Numbered from the stretch's first letter, positions 1 through 6,170 are shown. The stretch is 7,486 nucleotides of DNA from Candidatus Thorarchaeota archaeon MP11T_1 (GCA_002825515.1 PJET01000197.1:1-7486); one strand, 5' to 3'. The notes: generated by a model from the sequence alone, not told the origin. Numbers and translations are program-made.

Positions 1-72
1 TGCAGCCACAGTATTTTTTCCTTTCCCATATTCTTTGTTGACATCTTCAAGTTGAATTATTGGTTTTGCCAT
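1..72 (-). CDS. ABC transporter ATP-binding protein, LolD/MacB type (N-terminal fragment, cut by window edge)
   Basis: Only the first 24 residues lie in the window (MAKPIIQLEDVNKEYGKGKN, then TVAA). The pattern of an initial beta strand, LEDVNKEYG and then a basic loop is the usual start of an ABC ATPase of the LolD/MacB/FtsE class, with Tyr15 in the A-loop position that stacks on ATP adenine. Walker A and later motifs are beyond the edge. The ATG start is supported by a GGGAGG Shine-Dalgarno site lying inside the last codons of the upstream permease gene, whose stop is only 3 bases away, so the two genes are almost certainly co-translated. The inferred role is to energise the neighbouring FtsX-type permease at the cytoplasmic face of the membrane. 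The substrate is unknown. Confidence 0.8.
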   Translation of the reverse strand, partial: MAKPIIQLEDVNKEYGKGKNTVAA

Positions 73-75
73 TTT

Positions 76-588
76 CTATTCCTCCCTTAGTGCTCGCATC
101 GGTGGCACCTGAGTTGCTCTCCACATTGATAATAACAAGCCTGGAATCTGAGCAACTATTATCCAGAACAATGTAACAAACATGGAAATCAAGTCAACAT
201 AGAGTAATGACCAGACGCCTGTTACACTTGTCACTCCTAGGAAATATGCTGTCAATCCAAGAATTTCAACACTCACTTGGAATACTAAAAGAAATGCAGT
301 GAATGATACAAGTATAACTTCACCGATGACGAGAAGCATGACATTCGAGTTATCCCATCCAATACATTTGAAGATAGAGATGTCTCGGCGTCTGAATTGT
401 GAAACTAGAATTGCATATATCGTTGCTACAATAAAAGCAAGTCCAACGTATGATAGATCTCCTGGATTTGTTGTAAGACCTCTTGCAACAATAATGTATA
501 ATATTGCATAAATTAGGATGAATGCAAAAACACGCATCCTCGCGCGGTACGCGAATTTGACACTTTTGAAAAAGACCCTGAAGTTCAT
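76..588 (-). CDS. Short FtsX-type ABC transporter permease
   Basis: This is a 170-aa membrane protein. Hydrophobic segments lie at about residues 20-36, 47-63, 83-107 and 130-152. After segment 2 comes a coupling-helix-like stretch (FRRRDISIFKCIGWDNSNV, about 65-83) matching the FtsX/MacB pattern in which a basic, lysine-containing helix ends in a GW turn and contacts the ATPase. The C-terminus PPMRALREE is the typical ending of these permeases. Family members are usually near 400 aa with a large extracytoplasmic domain between segments 1 and 2; here only about 10 residues connect them. The start is not arbitrary: an AGGGAGGA Shine-Dalgarno site lies 6-8 bases upstream of the ATG. The gene lies 84 bases downstream of a ribbon-helix-helix regulator gene and 3 bases upstream of the ABC ATPase gene. 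Membership of the FtsX superfamily is fairly secure; substrate and direction of transport are unknown. Confidence 0.78.
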   Translation of the reverse strand: MNFRVFFKSVKFAYRARMRVFAFILIYAILYIIVARGLTTNPGDLSYVGLAFIVATIYAILVSQFRRRDISIFKCIGWDNSNVMLLVIGEVILVSFTAFLLVFQVSVEILGLTAYFLGVTSVTGVWSLLYVDLISMFVTLFWIIVAQIPGLLLSMWRATQVPPMRALREE

Positions 589-672
589 ACAATTGTCCTC
601 CCTGCAATAAACGCAGATATTGACTATTTCAACTCATTTAGCTTAATGTGTCTTGTGTGCATTAAATCCTGA

Positions 673-852
673 TTACACTTTATCCTGCTCTAAGTTTATG
701 GGACTTCCATTAGCTGGCCATAATTCTCTTCGAAGAAGATCTCTAATCGCTACTCTAATTGCCTCACTTCTAGATGGATACATTCCTATCTCAACTAACT
801 TGTCTAGTCCGTTGACGTATATATCGCTCATTTTCACAGTGACAAGCTGCAC
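673..852 (-). CDS. Small ribbon-helix-helix (CopG/NikR-like) DNA-binding protein
   Basis: This 59-aa gene was found by reading the minus strand directly. The protein begins MQLVTVKMSDIYVNGLDKLV and continues with EIGMYPSRSEAIRVAIRDLL, then RRELWPANGS and a short acidic tail. It is a textbook archaeal ribbon-helix-helix: a short N-terminal beta strand (residues 2-7, alternating L, T and K) that would pair in a dimer and enter the DNA major groove, helix 1 (about 12-22), the turn GMYPSRSEAI, and helix 2 (about 28-43). There is no metal- or ligand-binding C-terminal domain as in NikR. GTG at 852 is the only in-frame start that keeps the full beta strand, and GAGG lies 8 bases upstream of it. The internal ATG at 831 would remove the strand. 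It is the first gene of the cluster leading to the permease and ATPase, so it may regulate that transporter and itself (inference). Confidence 0.85.
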   Translation of the reverse strand: MQLVTVKMSDIYVNGLDKLVEIGMYPSRSEAIRVAIRDLLRRELWPANGSPINLEQDKV

Positions 853-892
853 AAGACATTCCTCATAATAGGTACTGAGCGTTTAATGCTGG

Positions 893-900
893 ATATAAGT
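893..900 (-). promoter_or_regulatory. TATA-like box for the ribbon-helix-helix/ABC cluster
   Basis: The minus strand reads ACTTATAT here. A start of transcription about 25 bases downstream would fall near 870, giving a leader of about 18 bases carrying the GAGG site before the GTG at 852. No convincing BRE is seen. The spacing fits archaeal promoters, but the match is short. Confidence 0.45.
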
Positions 901-978
901 CGATGGCACATGTTAGGAGCTTCGCGCCAACCACTTGCTATGAGACAAGAAGATTTTTTGCTCGAAGACATTTGGCGC

Positions 979-985
979 ATAAAAG
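979..985 (+). promoter_or_regulatory. Possible TATA-like box upstream of the small GTPase
   Basis: The plus strand reads GGCGC followed by ATAAAAG, which resembles a BRE plus TATA box. It would place the transcript start near 1007 and leave an unusually long leader of about 95 bases before the TTG start. An alternative weak box around CATATG (1049-1054) would give a leader of about 25 bases. The sequence does not decide between them. The rest of 853-1103 shows no supported gene. Confidence 0.25.
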
Positions 986-1103
986 GCTAAATAGAGTAAG
1001 ATTAAGTTTGAACAAGGAAACCTGCCGGTGGAAGCAATCGAAATCTCACATATGATTCCTTGTCATCAAGCAGATATCCCTCTTTTGGGGTTGAGGTGAA
1101 GAT

Positions 1104-1646
1104 TTGAGTAGTGGCGGATTCGACTACATGCGTAAGGTCGTCATGATTGGCGCAGGCGGTAGTGGAAAGACTGCCCTTGTCAATAGGTTTCTCACTCACA
1201 AATTCTCAGAAGAATACATTGTGACGATTGGTTCCCAATTTGCTGTCAAGACTGTTCCAGTAGAAACTGCAAACGGTCGCAGTGTTCTGGTAAAACTTCT
1301 TGTGTGGGACCTTGCTGGGCAGCAGCGATTTGATTTCATTCGTGGAAGTTACTATCGCGGGTCCAAAGGTGCTCTTCTGGTCTACGATACCACTCGTAAA
1401 AGTACTTGGCTGGAACTTCCGAAATGGATCAAGGAAACAGAGGATGCCTTAGGAGAAAGAATACCAATAATTCTTCTAGCCAACAAAGTGGATTTGGCAG
1501 ATCACCGTGTGATAACACGCGAGATGGGGGAGGAATTCACCCGTGAATACAACCTCACGGATTATCTTGAGACAAGTGCGCTCTCTGGACAGAATGTCGA
1601 AGAAGCTTTCCACATTCTTGCCAAGAGTTCCATGATAATGTCTTAG
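1104..1646 (+). CDS. Rab/Ras-like small GTPase
   Basis: This 180-aa protein has all five GTPase motifs in order: G1/P-loop GAGGSGKT (16-23), switch I with Thr41 in YIVTIG as the likely G2 threonine, G3 WDLAGQQRF (68-76) with Gln73 at the catalytic glutamine position, G4 NKVD (127-130) and G5 ETSAL (156-160). Rab-like signatures are also visible: IGSQFAVKTV after switch I, WDLAGQQRF, and YYRGSKGALLVYD (83-95), closely matching Rab RabF3/RabF4. The protein ends at residue 180 with no hypervariable tail and no C-terminal cysteines, so it cannot be prenylated like eukaryotic Rabs. The start is a TTG with GAGGTG 5 bases upstream; the next ATG (1128) lacks such a site and would leave only six residues before the first beta strand. 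Expanded families of such GTPases are characteristic of Asgard archaea. It appears monocistronic, and its cellular role is unknown. Confidence 0.93.
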   Translation: MSSGGFDYMRKVVMIGAGGSGKTALVNRFLTHKFSEEYIVTIGSQFAVKTVPVETANGRSVLVKLLVWDLAGQQRFDFIRGSYYRGSKGALLVYDTTRKSTWLELPKWIKETEDALGERIPIILLANKVDLADHRVITREMGEEFTREYNLTDYLETSALSGQNVEEAFHILAKSSMIMS

Positions 1647-1650
1647 CCGA

Positions 1651-1663
1651 TCTTATTTTATTG
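1651..1663 (+). terminator. Possible T-rich termination region after the GTPase gene
   Basis: A short T-rich run (TCTTATTTTATTG) lies 5 bases after the GTPase stop codon with no clear hairpin. Archaeal RNA polymerase can terminate on U-rich tracts alone, so this is a plausible but weak terminator. Confidence 0.3.
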
Positions 1664-1699
1664 CTCTAACAAAAACCACTAAAGAGGGTTAATTACGGG

Positions 1700-1706
1700 T
1701 TTAAGT
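1700..1706 (+). promoter_or_regulatory. TATA-like box for the M42 aminopeptidase gene
   Basis: TTTAAGT lies about 30 bases upstream of the ATG at 1735. The predicted transcript start is about 1728-1732, so the mRNA would be leaderless or nearly so, which agrees with the absence of any Shine-Dalgarno site before the gene. Confidence 0.4.
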
Positions 1707-1734
1707 GTAATCTAAACTTAATGTAGTGAATTCC

Positions 1735-2874
1735 ATGACTGAACCTGACTTGAATCTAAAATTCCTCGAACAACTCTGTGATGCTTTTGGTCCTAGTGGA
1801 CATGAGGAGGAAGCGCAAAAAGTTGTTCAAAAATATGGAAAAGAATATGCAGATGAAATACTCCAAGACGGACTTGGATCATTAATCTTCAGAAAAGGGG
1901 AAAATGGTCCCAAAATAATGGTCGCTGGACATGTTGATGAGATTGGTTTTGTAATTACAAACATCAAGAAAGATGGCTATTTAGAATTTCATCAGCTAGG
2001 AGGTTGGTGGGATCAAACTCTACTGACACAGGAGGTTGTGATCCTTCCATTCAAGGGTGAGAAAGTTGTTGGCATTATTGGTGCCCCTCCACCACACGTT
2101 CTTACTCCAGAAATGCGTAGCAAAGTAGTAACGAAAGACAAGATGTACATCGATATTGGCTGTTCATCTGCAAAAGAGGTCAAAGATCTTGGTATAAGAG
2201 TGGGCGACCCTGCAGTTCCTGTAGCTTCATTCCGTACTTTGAAGAGAACAAGGAAGGAAAAGAAGAATGAAGAAGACATGGACTCAAAAGAAGAAACACG
2301 TGAGGTGACACTTGCAGTAGCAAAAGCTTTCGATGACCGGATTGGTGTATTTATTGCACTTGAGGCATTACGACGAATCTCTGAAAACAACATTAAACTT
2401 CCAAACACTGTATACTTCTGTTCCACTGTACAAGAAGAGATTGGCCTTAGAGGTGCTAAAACGTCTGCACAGCTGATTAATCCCGATATTGGTTTTGCAT
2501 TAGATGTGGACATCCCTGGTGACTCACCAGGAACTGAAGGAATTGTACCAAAAATGGGTAAAGGTGTTACAATCTCAGCTGGTGACTCATCCATGATTCC
2601 AAATCCAAAGCTACGTAAGTTCGTCATGGCAATTGCTGAAGAGAAAGGAATACACCACCAACCATCCTTCACCAAAGCAGGCGGGACTGATGCAGGCCAA
2701 ATTCATCTTGCTGGAATGGGTGCTCCATCACTCTATCTTGGCATCCCGACAAGGTACATACATTCTCACCATGGAATGCTAGATACAAATGATGTTGAGA
2801 GTGCTGTTCAGCTAATAATTGAAGTTCTGCAGAAACTTGATGAAGAAACAATCAAGAGTTTCTTGACTCTTTAA
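1735..2874 (+). CDS. M42-family metallo-aminopeptidase (TET/FrvX/endoglucanase-M type)
   Basis: This is a 379-aa cytoplasmic peptidase expected to remove N-terminal residues from peptides with a two-metal centre; family members form tetrahedral 12-subunit shells. It starts with the family signature LEQLCDAFGPSGHEEE. The metal and catalytic residues are in place: His66 and Asp68 (AGHVDEIG), bridging Asp200 (FDDRIG), Glu234-Glu235 (VQEEIGLRGA), Asp257 (ALDVD) and His343 (RYIHSHH). The glycine-rich segment TKAGGTDAGQIH is also typical. The length is slightly above the usual 340-360 aa because of a lysine/glutamate-rich insert at about residues 168-191, before the bridging aspartate. ATG at 1735 was chosen. 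A GTG at 1726 in the same frame would add three residues; neither has a Shine-Dalgarno site and a TATA-like box suggests a near-leaderless mRNA. Specificity between aminopeptidase subtypes cannot be read from the sequence. Confidence 0.92.
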   Translation: MTEPDLNLKFLEQLCDAFGPSGHEEEAQKVVQKYGKEYADEILQDGLGSLIFRKGENGPKIMVAGHVDEIGFVITNIKKDGYLEFHQLGGWWDQTLLTQEVVILPFKGEKVVGIIGAPPPHVLTPEMRSKVVTKDKMYIDIGCSSAKEVKDLGIRVGDPAVPVASFRTLKRTRKEKKNEEDMDSKEETREVTLAVAKAFDDRIGVFIALEALRRISENNIKLPNTVYFCSTVQEEIGLRGAKTSAQLINPDIGFALDVDIPGDSPGTEGIVPKMGKGVTISAGDSSMIPNPKLRKFVMAIAEEKGIHHQPSFTKAGGTDAGQIHLAGMGAPSLYLGIPTRYIHSHHGMLDTNDVESAVQLIIEVLQKLDEETIKSFLTL

Positions 2875-2911
2875 AAAACCAAGAGCCGCCTAGTTAATCC
2901 TAGGCTGGCTC
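2873..2911 (-). terminator. Hairpin plus T6 terminator between convergent genes
   Basis: Bases 2883-2893 pair with 2900-2911: GAGCC with GGCTC, then GCCTAG with CTAGGC, with one bulged base (2906) and a 6-base loop, an 11-bp stem. Read on the minus strand, the hairpin is followed by TTGG and then six T residues (2878-2873), the layout of an intrinsic terminator for the inositol-phosphate synthase transcript. The T tract overlaps the stop codon of the convergent peptidase gene. On the plus strand the hairpin has no T tract directly after it, so termination there is less certain. Confidence 0.7.
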
Positions 2912-2929
2912 ATAACTTTGTCGTTACGA

Positions 2930-4018
2930 TTAGCGTTCTCTTTTACCATCAATGAACTCATCAACGCGTTTTCTTGCTTCAAAGTCATCTATCTGATAAC
3001 GCGGATGTTTGAAGCTATAGGAACTGATACTTGAGAGCTCTCCTCCTATTCCTCTATCTAATGCGATTTTCACAGCACGCGCGACATCAATGATGACTCC
3101 TCCACTGTTTGGTGAGTCCTGTACTGAAAGTTTCAAGTCAAGGTCAATTGGTAGATCTCCAAAAGCTTTCGATCTCATTGTAATGTAGCAGACCTTATTG
3201 TCCTGTAAGAATGGTACATAATCGCTAGGACCTATTTTAGTTGGTAGTTCATAATCAACACAACTTGTCACAGCTTCAGTCTTGCTAATCCTCTTTGAAC
3301 TTAGTCTGTTCTCCACTTGCATGTTCTCAAAGTCAGTATTTCCGCCAATATTAAGCTGGTATGTGTTTTGAAGAATCAGACCTCTCTTGTCAAAGAGTTG
3401 AGCAAGAACACGGTGAAGGATTGTAGCACCAAGTTGACTTTTGATGTCATCTCCTGCACATGGTATCCCCTCTTTTTCAAAAGCCTGTGCAATTGGAGAT
3501 TTAGGATCAGAAACGATGAACTCAGGTATTGCATTGATATAACCAACACCAGCTTCCAATGCTGCTTTTGCATATATCCTCGAGCTTTCTGCACTACCGA
3601 CCGGGAGGTAAGAAACAAGCATGTCTGCTTTTGTCTTTCTAAGTTCCTCAGCAATATCAACTGGTTCTATTTCCTTCTCATCGTAGGCAAAGAATGACTC
3701 TCTCATATGTGGCGCAACACCATCGGATATTGGCCCTGGCAATACTTTGACGCCAGTCTTAGGAACATCGGGAGCAAAAGCAACACAGCAGTTAGGCTCT
3801 ACCCACATAGCTTCTGCAATATCAAGACCAAGCTTTTTCCTGTTTACTTCAAATGCTGCTACAAATTTGAGGTCTTTTGGAAAGTATCCGCCAAAATCCA
3901 CATGCATTAGACCTGGAACTTCCTCGTCTGCTTTTGAGTTTCTGTAATAGTGTGTACCTTGAATTAACGCAGAAGCACAATTTCCAAGCCCTGCGATAGC
4001 AATTCGAACATCTCCCAT
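2930..4018 (-). CDS. ino1: Myo-inositol-phosphate synthase (short archaeal/actinobacterial type)
   Basis: This 362-aa enzyme converts D-glucose 6-phosphate to 1L-myo-inositol 1-phosphate with NAD+ as a recycled cofactor, the first step toward inositol phospholipids such as archaetidylinositol. Visible signatures are the Rossmann motif AGLGNCASAL (9-18), GLMHVDFGGY (36-45), SYLPVGSAES (136-145), AGDDIKSQLGATILHRVLA (188-206), YQLNIGGNTDFENM (220-233) and SSKRISKTEAVTS (240-252), whose lysines 242 and 246 correspond to the lysine-rich active site, plus LKLSVQDSPNSGG (295-307). The length matches mycobacterial Ino1 (about 367 aa) rather than the eukaryotic enzymes of more than 500 aa. The ATG is preceded at 7 bases by GGTGA (4030-4026) and by a TATA box at 4067-4074, so it has its own promoter. 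A hairpin terminator follows. No phosphatase or phospholipid synthase gene is adjacent. Confidence 0.95.
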   Translation of the reverse strand: MGDVRIAIAGLGNCASALIQGTHYYRNSKADEEVPGLMHVDFGGYFPKDLKFVAAFEVNRKKLGLDIAEAMWVEPNCCVAFAPDVPKTGVKVLPGPISDGVAPHMRESFFAYDEKEIEPVDIAEELRKTKADMLVSYLPVGSAESSRIYAKAALEAGVGYINAIPEFIVSDPKSPIAQAFEKEGIPCAGDDIKSQLGATILHRVLAQLFDKRGLILQNTYQLNIGGNTDFENMQVENRLSSKRISKTEAVTSCVDYELPTKIGPSDYVPFLQDNKVCYITMRSKAFGDLPIDLDLKLSVQDSPNSGGVIIDVARAVKIALDRGIGGELSSISSYSFKHPRYQIDDFEARKRVDEFIDGKRER

Positions 4019-4066
4019 TATTGAATCACCTTTCTTAGTATTCTACAGCCATAAAATAGTTACTTC

Positions 4067-4074
4067 TTTTAAAA
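4067..4074 (-). promoter_or_regulatory. TATA box for ino1
   Basis: The symmetrical TTTTAAAA lies in the 82-base gap between the nuclease stop and the ino1 start. A transcript start about 25 bases downstream falls near 4045, leaving a leader of about 27 bases that contains the GGTGA ribosome-binding site. No clear terminator for the upstream operon is seen in this gap, so some read-through into ino1 is possible. Confidence 0.55.
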
Positions 4075-4100
4075 CTTACTAGCTGGCAATATTATGTGTC

Positions 4101-4925
4101 TTATGATTTCCCACTATCTTCAGCTTCATCAAGCTGATTCACCTCGTATTTAGAAAAGAGCATTTTCTTTGCAGAGGCAATAGTTTTGGGTCCTATCCCC
4201 GGAATCCTTCCCCAGTCATCAGTCTGGAGAATGACTTCATGGGGTGAACCAAAGCGTTCAAGCAGACTCTTTGCCCGAATAACATTTACACCCGGAAAAC
4301 CAGCAATGAAAAACTCTTGTTCGTCATTCATAGAATCAAGTCCTTTCCGAGTTCTAATCACGGGTAGTCTCTGACCTTTCTGCTTTCTTTTTTCATCATC
4401 CCCGATAAGGATTCCATAAAGGAGACCAGCTGAATGTAACGCATTGAATCCTTTAATCACCTCAATGCCTCTTTCACTTATGCTCTCGACAAGTGCATCC
4501 AACGAACTTGGATGGATATAGCTTACACGTTCCATAGTTACAAGGTATGGCTTTCCTTTCGTCTGTTTGGTGGAGAATGGAATATAGATACAACCTTTCA
4601 AAGGATCCCTTCTAATTGCTAGAATGTTCTCTATCAAAACATAGGGTCTACCGTATTCAAGCAAGGCATCCAGCTGTTTTGTAAGCCTTGGAACTCCTGC
4701 AGCACTGCCTTTTAGTGTATTAACCAGGTCATTTACAGTTTTTCTCTCAATTGCAATACCATCAGTACCTAGAACATCACCGATTGGAATTTTCTGTACT
4801 GAGTAAGTAATCTGTTCTTTGTCTAGCATTGACATTAAATGCTTTACAGAATTCTTGCCCTTGCCACCTGTTTCATGGACATCGATAACTATCTCAGGCA
4901 CATTTCCAAATAGATCTGATTGCAT
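4101..4925 (-). CDS. XPF/ERCC4-type structure-specific endonuclease with C-terminal helix-hairpin-helix domain
   Basis: The protein has 274 aa. The ERCC4 nuclease domain covers about residues 11-170: VIDVHE (Asp15), GD (49-50), then nine residues later ERKTVND (60-66), which is the GDXnERKXXXD signature of the XPF/Mus81/Hef metal-dependent nucleases. YGRPYVLIEN and the segment around YIHPSSLDALVES through GIEVI complete the fold. A basic linker (178-194) leads to tandem helix-hairpin-helix motifs: AGFPGVNVIRAKSLLERFGS (208-227) and the hairpin IPGIGPKTIASAKK (241-254), which bind DNA and normally mediate dimerisation. There is no N-terminal helicase, so it resembles stand-alone archaeal XPF rather than Hef. 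The expected role is cleavage of branched DNA in repair. It is the last gene of the operon: its ATG lies 2 bases after the DUF4443 stop, with a GAGG site inside that gene. The C-terminus shows no PCNA-interacting box. Confidence 0.9.
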   Translation of the reverse strand: MQSDLFGNVPEIVIDVHETGGKGKNSVKHLMSMLDKEQITYSVQKIPIGDVLGTDGIAIERKTVNDLVNTLKGSAAGVPRLTKQLDALLEYGRPYVLIENILAIRRDPLKGCIYIPFSTKQTKGKPYLVTMERVSYIHPSSLDALVESISERGIEVIKGFNALHSAGLLYGILIGDDEKRKQKGQRLPVIRTRKGLDSMNDEQEFFIAGFPGVNVIRAKSLLERFGSPHEVILQTDDWGRIPGIGPKTIASAKKMLFSKYEVNQLDEAEDSGKS

Positions 4926-4927
4926 TA

Positions 4928-5566
4928 TTAGACCTCATCAAAGAGTGTCATGACTGCTGCCATCGAAACTTCTCTTGCTAAGTTTGGTTCATCAGCAGAA
5001 CCAATCACAACAACATCATTATTCTCTGGTCTTAAACTCTCAATAATTAGGAGTGTTTCAGTTTCATATGCCATCAAAATGTGAAAGTCATCCGGAGGCA
5101 TAACCAGCCGAATATTTTTTTGGATAAGCGTTGTTGCTCCAGCTTTTCCATATCCTCCTTGAATGATTGCTTCATCTCTCTGACGGACACCATCTCTTAC
5201 CAATGCAGCTTTGTTCTTGACTAGATTAGCAAAAGCGTACTCATACATTGCAAGTTGTCCAACATCTAGCATTAACCCAATGGGGACATCACGAGAAACC
5301 TCATTGAACAATCTTTGTCCTTTTGTTGTCAGTCTTTGGCCTTGTTTTCCCTCTGGTTCAATGTAATCGGCCTCAGTGAGCCGTTTTAATAGAGTTCTTA
5401 CACTTCCTTCTCCAATCGACATCTTTTCACAGAGTTCATACCTGCCAAGAGGTTGCTCTCTGCCTATCATGATTAATCCCACAGCTGCATGATGCGGTTT
5501 GAAAACTGGAGCAACACGCCCATCTGCAGGTTCAGAGAGTCTGATGAATTCCTCTTTCCATGTCAT
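4928..5566 (-). CDS. DUF4443-like winged-helix protein, candidate ligand-responsive regulator
   Basis: This 212-aa protein has two parts. Residues about 20-90 form a winged helix-turn-helix: PLGRYELCEKMSIGEGSVRT (39-58) gives the scaffold and recognition helices, and the wing follows with GQGRL-like GKQGQRLTTKG (73-83). The C-terminal half carries VRQRDEAIIQGG (127-138) and AGATTLI (142-148), conserved-looking motifs of a probable small-molecule domain. I assign it to DUF4443 from memory of that archaeal family; no function is established. ATG at 5566 is 1 base after the ECF gene stop and has GGAGAG 8 bases upstream. A GTG at 5575 would add three residues but has no usable ribosome site. It follows an ECF S component and precedes the nuclease in the same operon. 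It lacks recognisable riboflavin-kinase motifs, so it is not simply RbkR. Confidence 0.75.
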   Translation of the reverse strand: MTWKEEFIRLSEPADGRVAPVFKPHHAAVGLIMIGREQPLGRYELCEKMSIGEGSVRTLLKRLTEADYIEPEGKQGQRLTTKGQRLFNEVSRDVPIGLMLDVGQLAMYEYAFANLVKNKAALVRDGVRQRDEAIIQGGYGKAGATTLIQKNIRLVMPPDDFHILMAYETETLLIIESLRPENNDVVVIGSADEPNLAREVSMAAVMTLFDEV

Positions 5567-5567
5567 A

Positions 5568-6170
5568 CTATACACTCTCCAACATCTCGACCGTTACTTT
5601 TGACTCAGGACTCCAGATAAGGTCTTTGAGTTGTCTTCGTAATGTACTGTCTAAAATCGGTACTGCATGGGAGAAAATCACTGAATTGGAAACTACATGC
5701 AATAGCGTAAAGGGGATTGCAGCGATTATTGCCAATAGAAGTGGTACTCCGAAAGTAATAGAATATCCAATGTTAGTAATTTGGTCAAAAATGAACGTTA
5801 CAACAGCCCCTGTTAATGCTAATTCCCACTTTGATGGATTCAGCCGTTTTCCTCCAGCACCTTCTCTTCCCATAATCGAACCCACTGTAATTATGTAAAA
5901 CCACCCAATCACCTGTGAAGCCCAAATTTGAGGGATGAACCCTCCCCAAGGATTAATGATTCCAAAAATTATCGACATAATCAGAGTTGACCAGATTGCC
6001 ATAGAAAATCCGAAGATGTAGGCTGTTACAAACAAAACTGTAGATCCTAATTCCAAATTTGGTACCGCAACTAATGCATAATTACCAACTAGTGCCAGAG
6101 CTGTCATAATTGCAGTTATGGAAATCCATCTGCTTCCTTTCATAGCATTGCGTGACTCTTGGGTTTCCAT
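5568..6170 (-). CDS. ECF transporter S component (vitamin-binding membrane subunit)
   Basis: This 200-aa integral membrane protein has about six hydrophobic segments (roughly 16-36, 43-58, 60-73, 82-100, 115-135 and 145-168). Segment 1 contains AIMTA (20-24), the AxxxA motif through which S components dock on the EcfT subunit. VPNLELGSTVLFVTA (36-50), NPWGGFIPQ (73-81) and SQVIGW (85-90) are typical of the broad ECF S-component family. The S subunit binds the vitamin at the outer face and delivers it when assembled with EcfT and two ATPases, none of which is encoded here, so a shared (group II) energising module elsewhere is implied. ATG at 6170 is 18 bases after the upstream stop with a weak AAGAAGG ribosome site. 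A second ATG nine codons in is possible. The tail of about 25 residues after the last segment is polar. The substrate cannot be read from the sequence. Confidence 0.82.
   Translation of the reverse strand: METQESRNAMKGSRWISITAIMTALALVGNYALVAVPNLELGSTVLFVTAYIFGFSMAIWSTLIMSIIFGIINPWGGFIPQIWASQVIGWFYIITVGSIMGREGAGGKRLNPSKWELALTGAVVTFIFDQITNIGYSITFGVPLLLAIIAAIPFTLLHVVSNSVIFSHAVPILDSTLRRQLKDLIWSPESKVTVEMLESV

Noticed and set aside
653..868. 71-codon plus-strand frame over the ribbon-helix-helix gene
   Set aside because: The minus strand encodes a clear ribbon-helix-helix protein with a ribosome site; the plus-strand translation shows no domain.
924..978. 7-bp inverted repeat GCGCCAA / TTGGCGC separated by 41 bases in the divergent intergenic region
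   Set aside because: It looks like a split operator for the ribbon-helix-helix protein, but a 7-bp inverted match is expected by chance once or twice in about 250 bases, so it is not supported without conservation.
903..1055. 50-codon plus-strand frame starting ATG, upstream of the GTPase
   Set aside because: It has no Shine-Dalgarno site, an arginine-rich, low-plausibility composition and no recognisable fold.
2013..2675. Long open frame (220 codons) on the minus strand
   Set aside because: It lies wholly antisense to the well-supported M42 peptidase gene, has no ribosome site, and its serine/threonine-rich translation matches no family; it is a codon-bias shadow.
3317..3947. Several overlapping open frames on both strands within the ino1 gene
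   Set aside because: All are out-of-frame or antisense readings of a gene whose motifs run uninterrupted from start to stop.
5560..5898. 112-codon plus-strand frame opposite the ECF S component gene
   Set aside because: It is antisense to a membrane protein gene with AxxxA and S-component motifs, and has no ribosome site or recognisable product.
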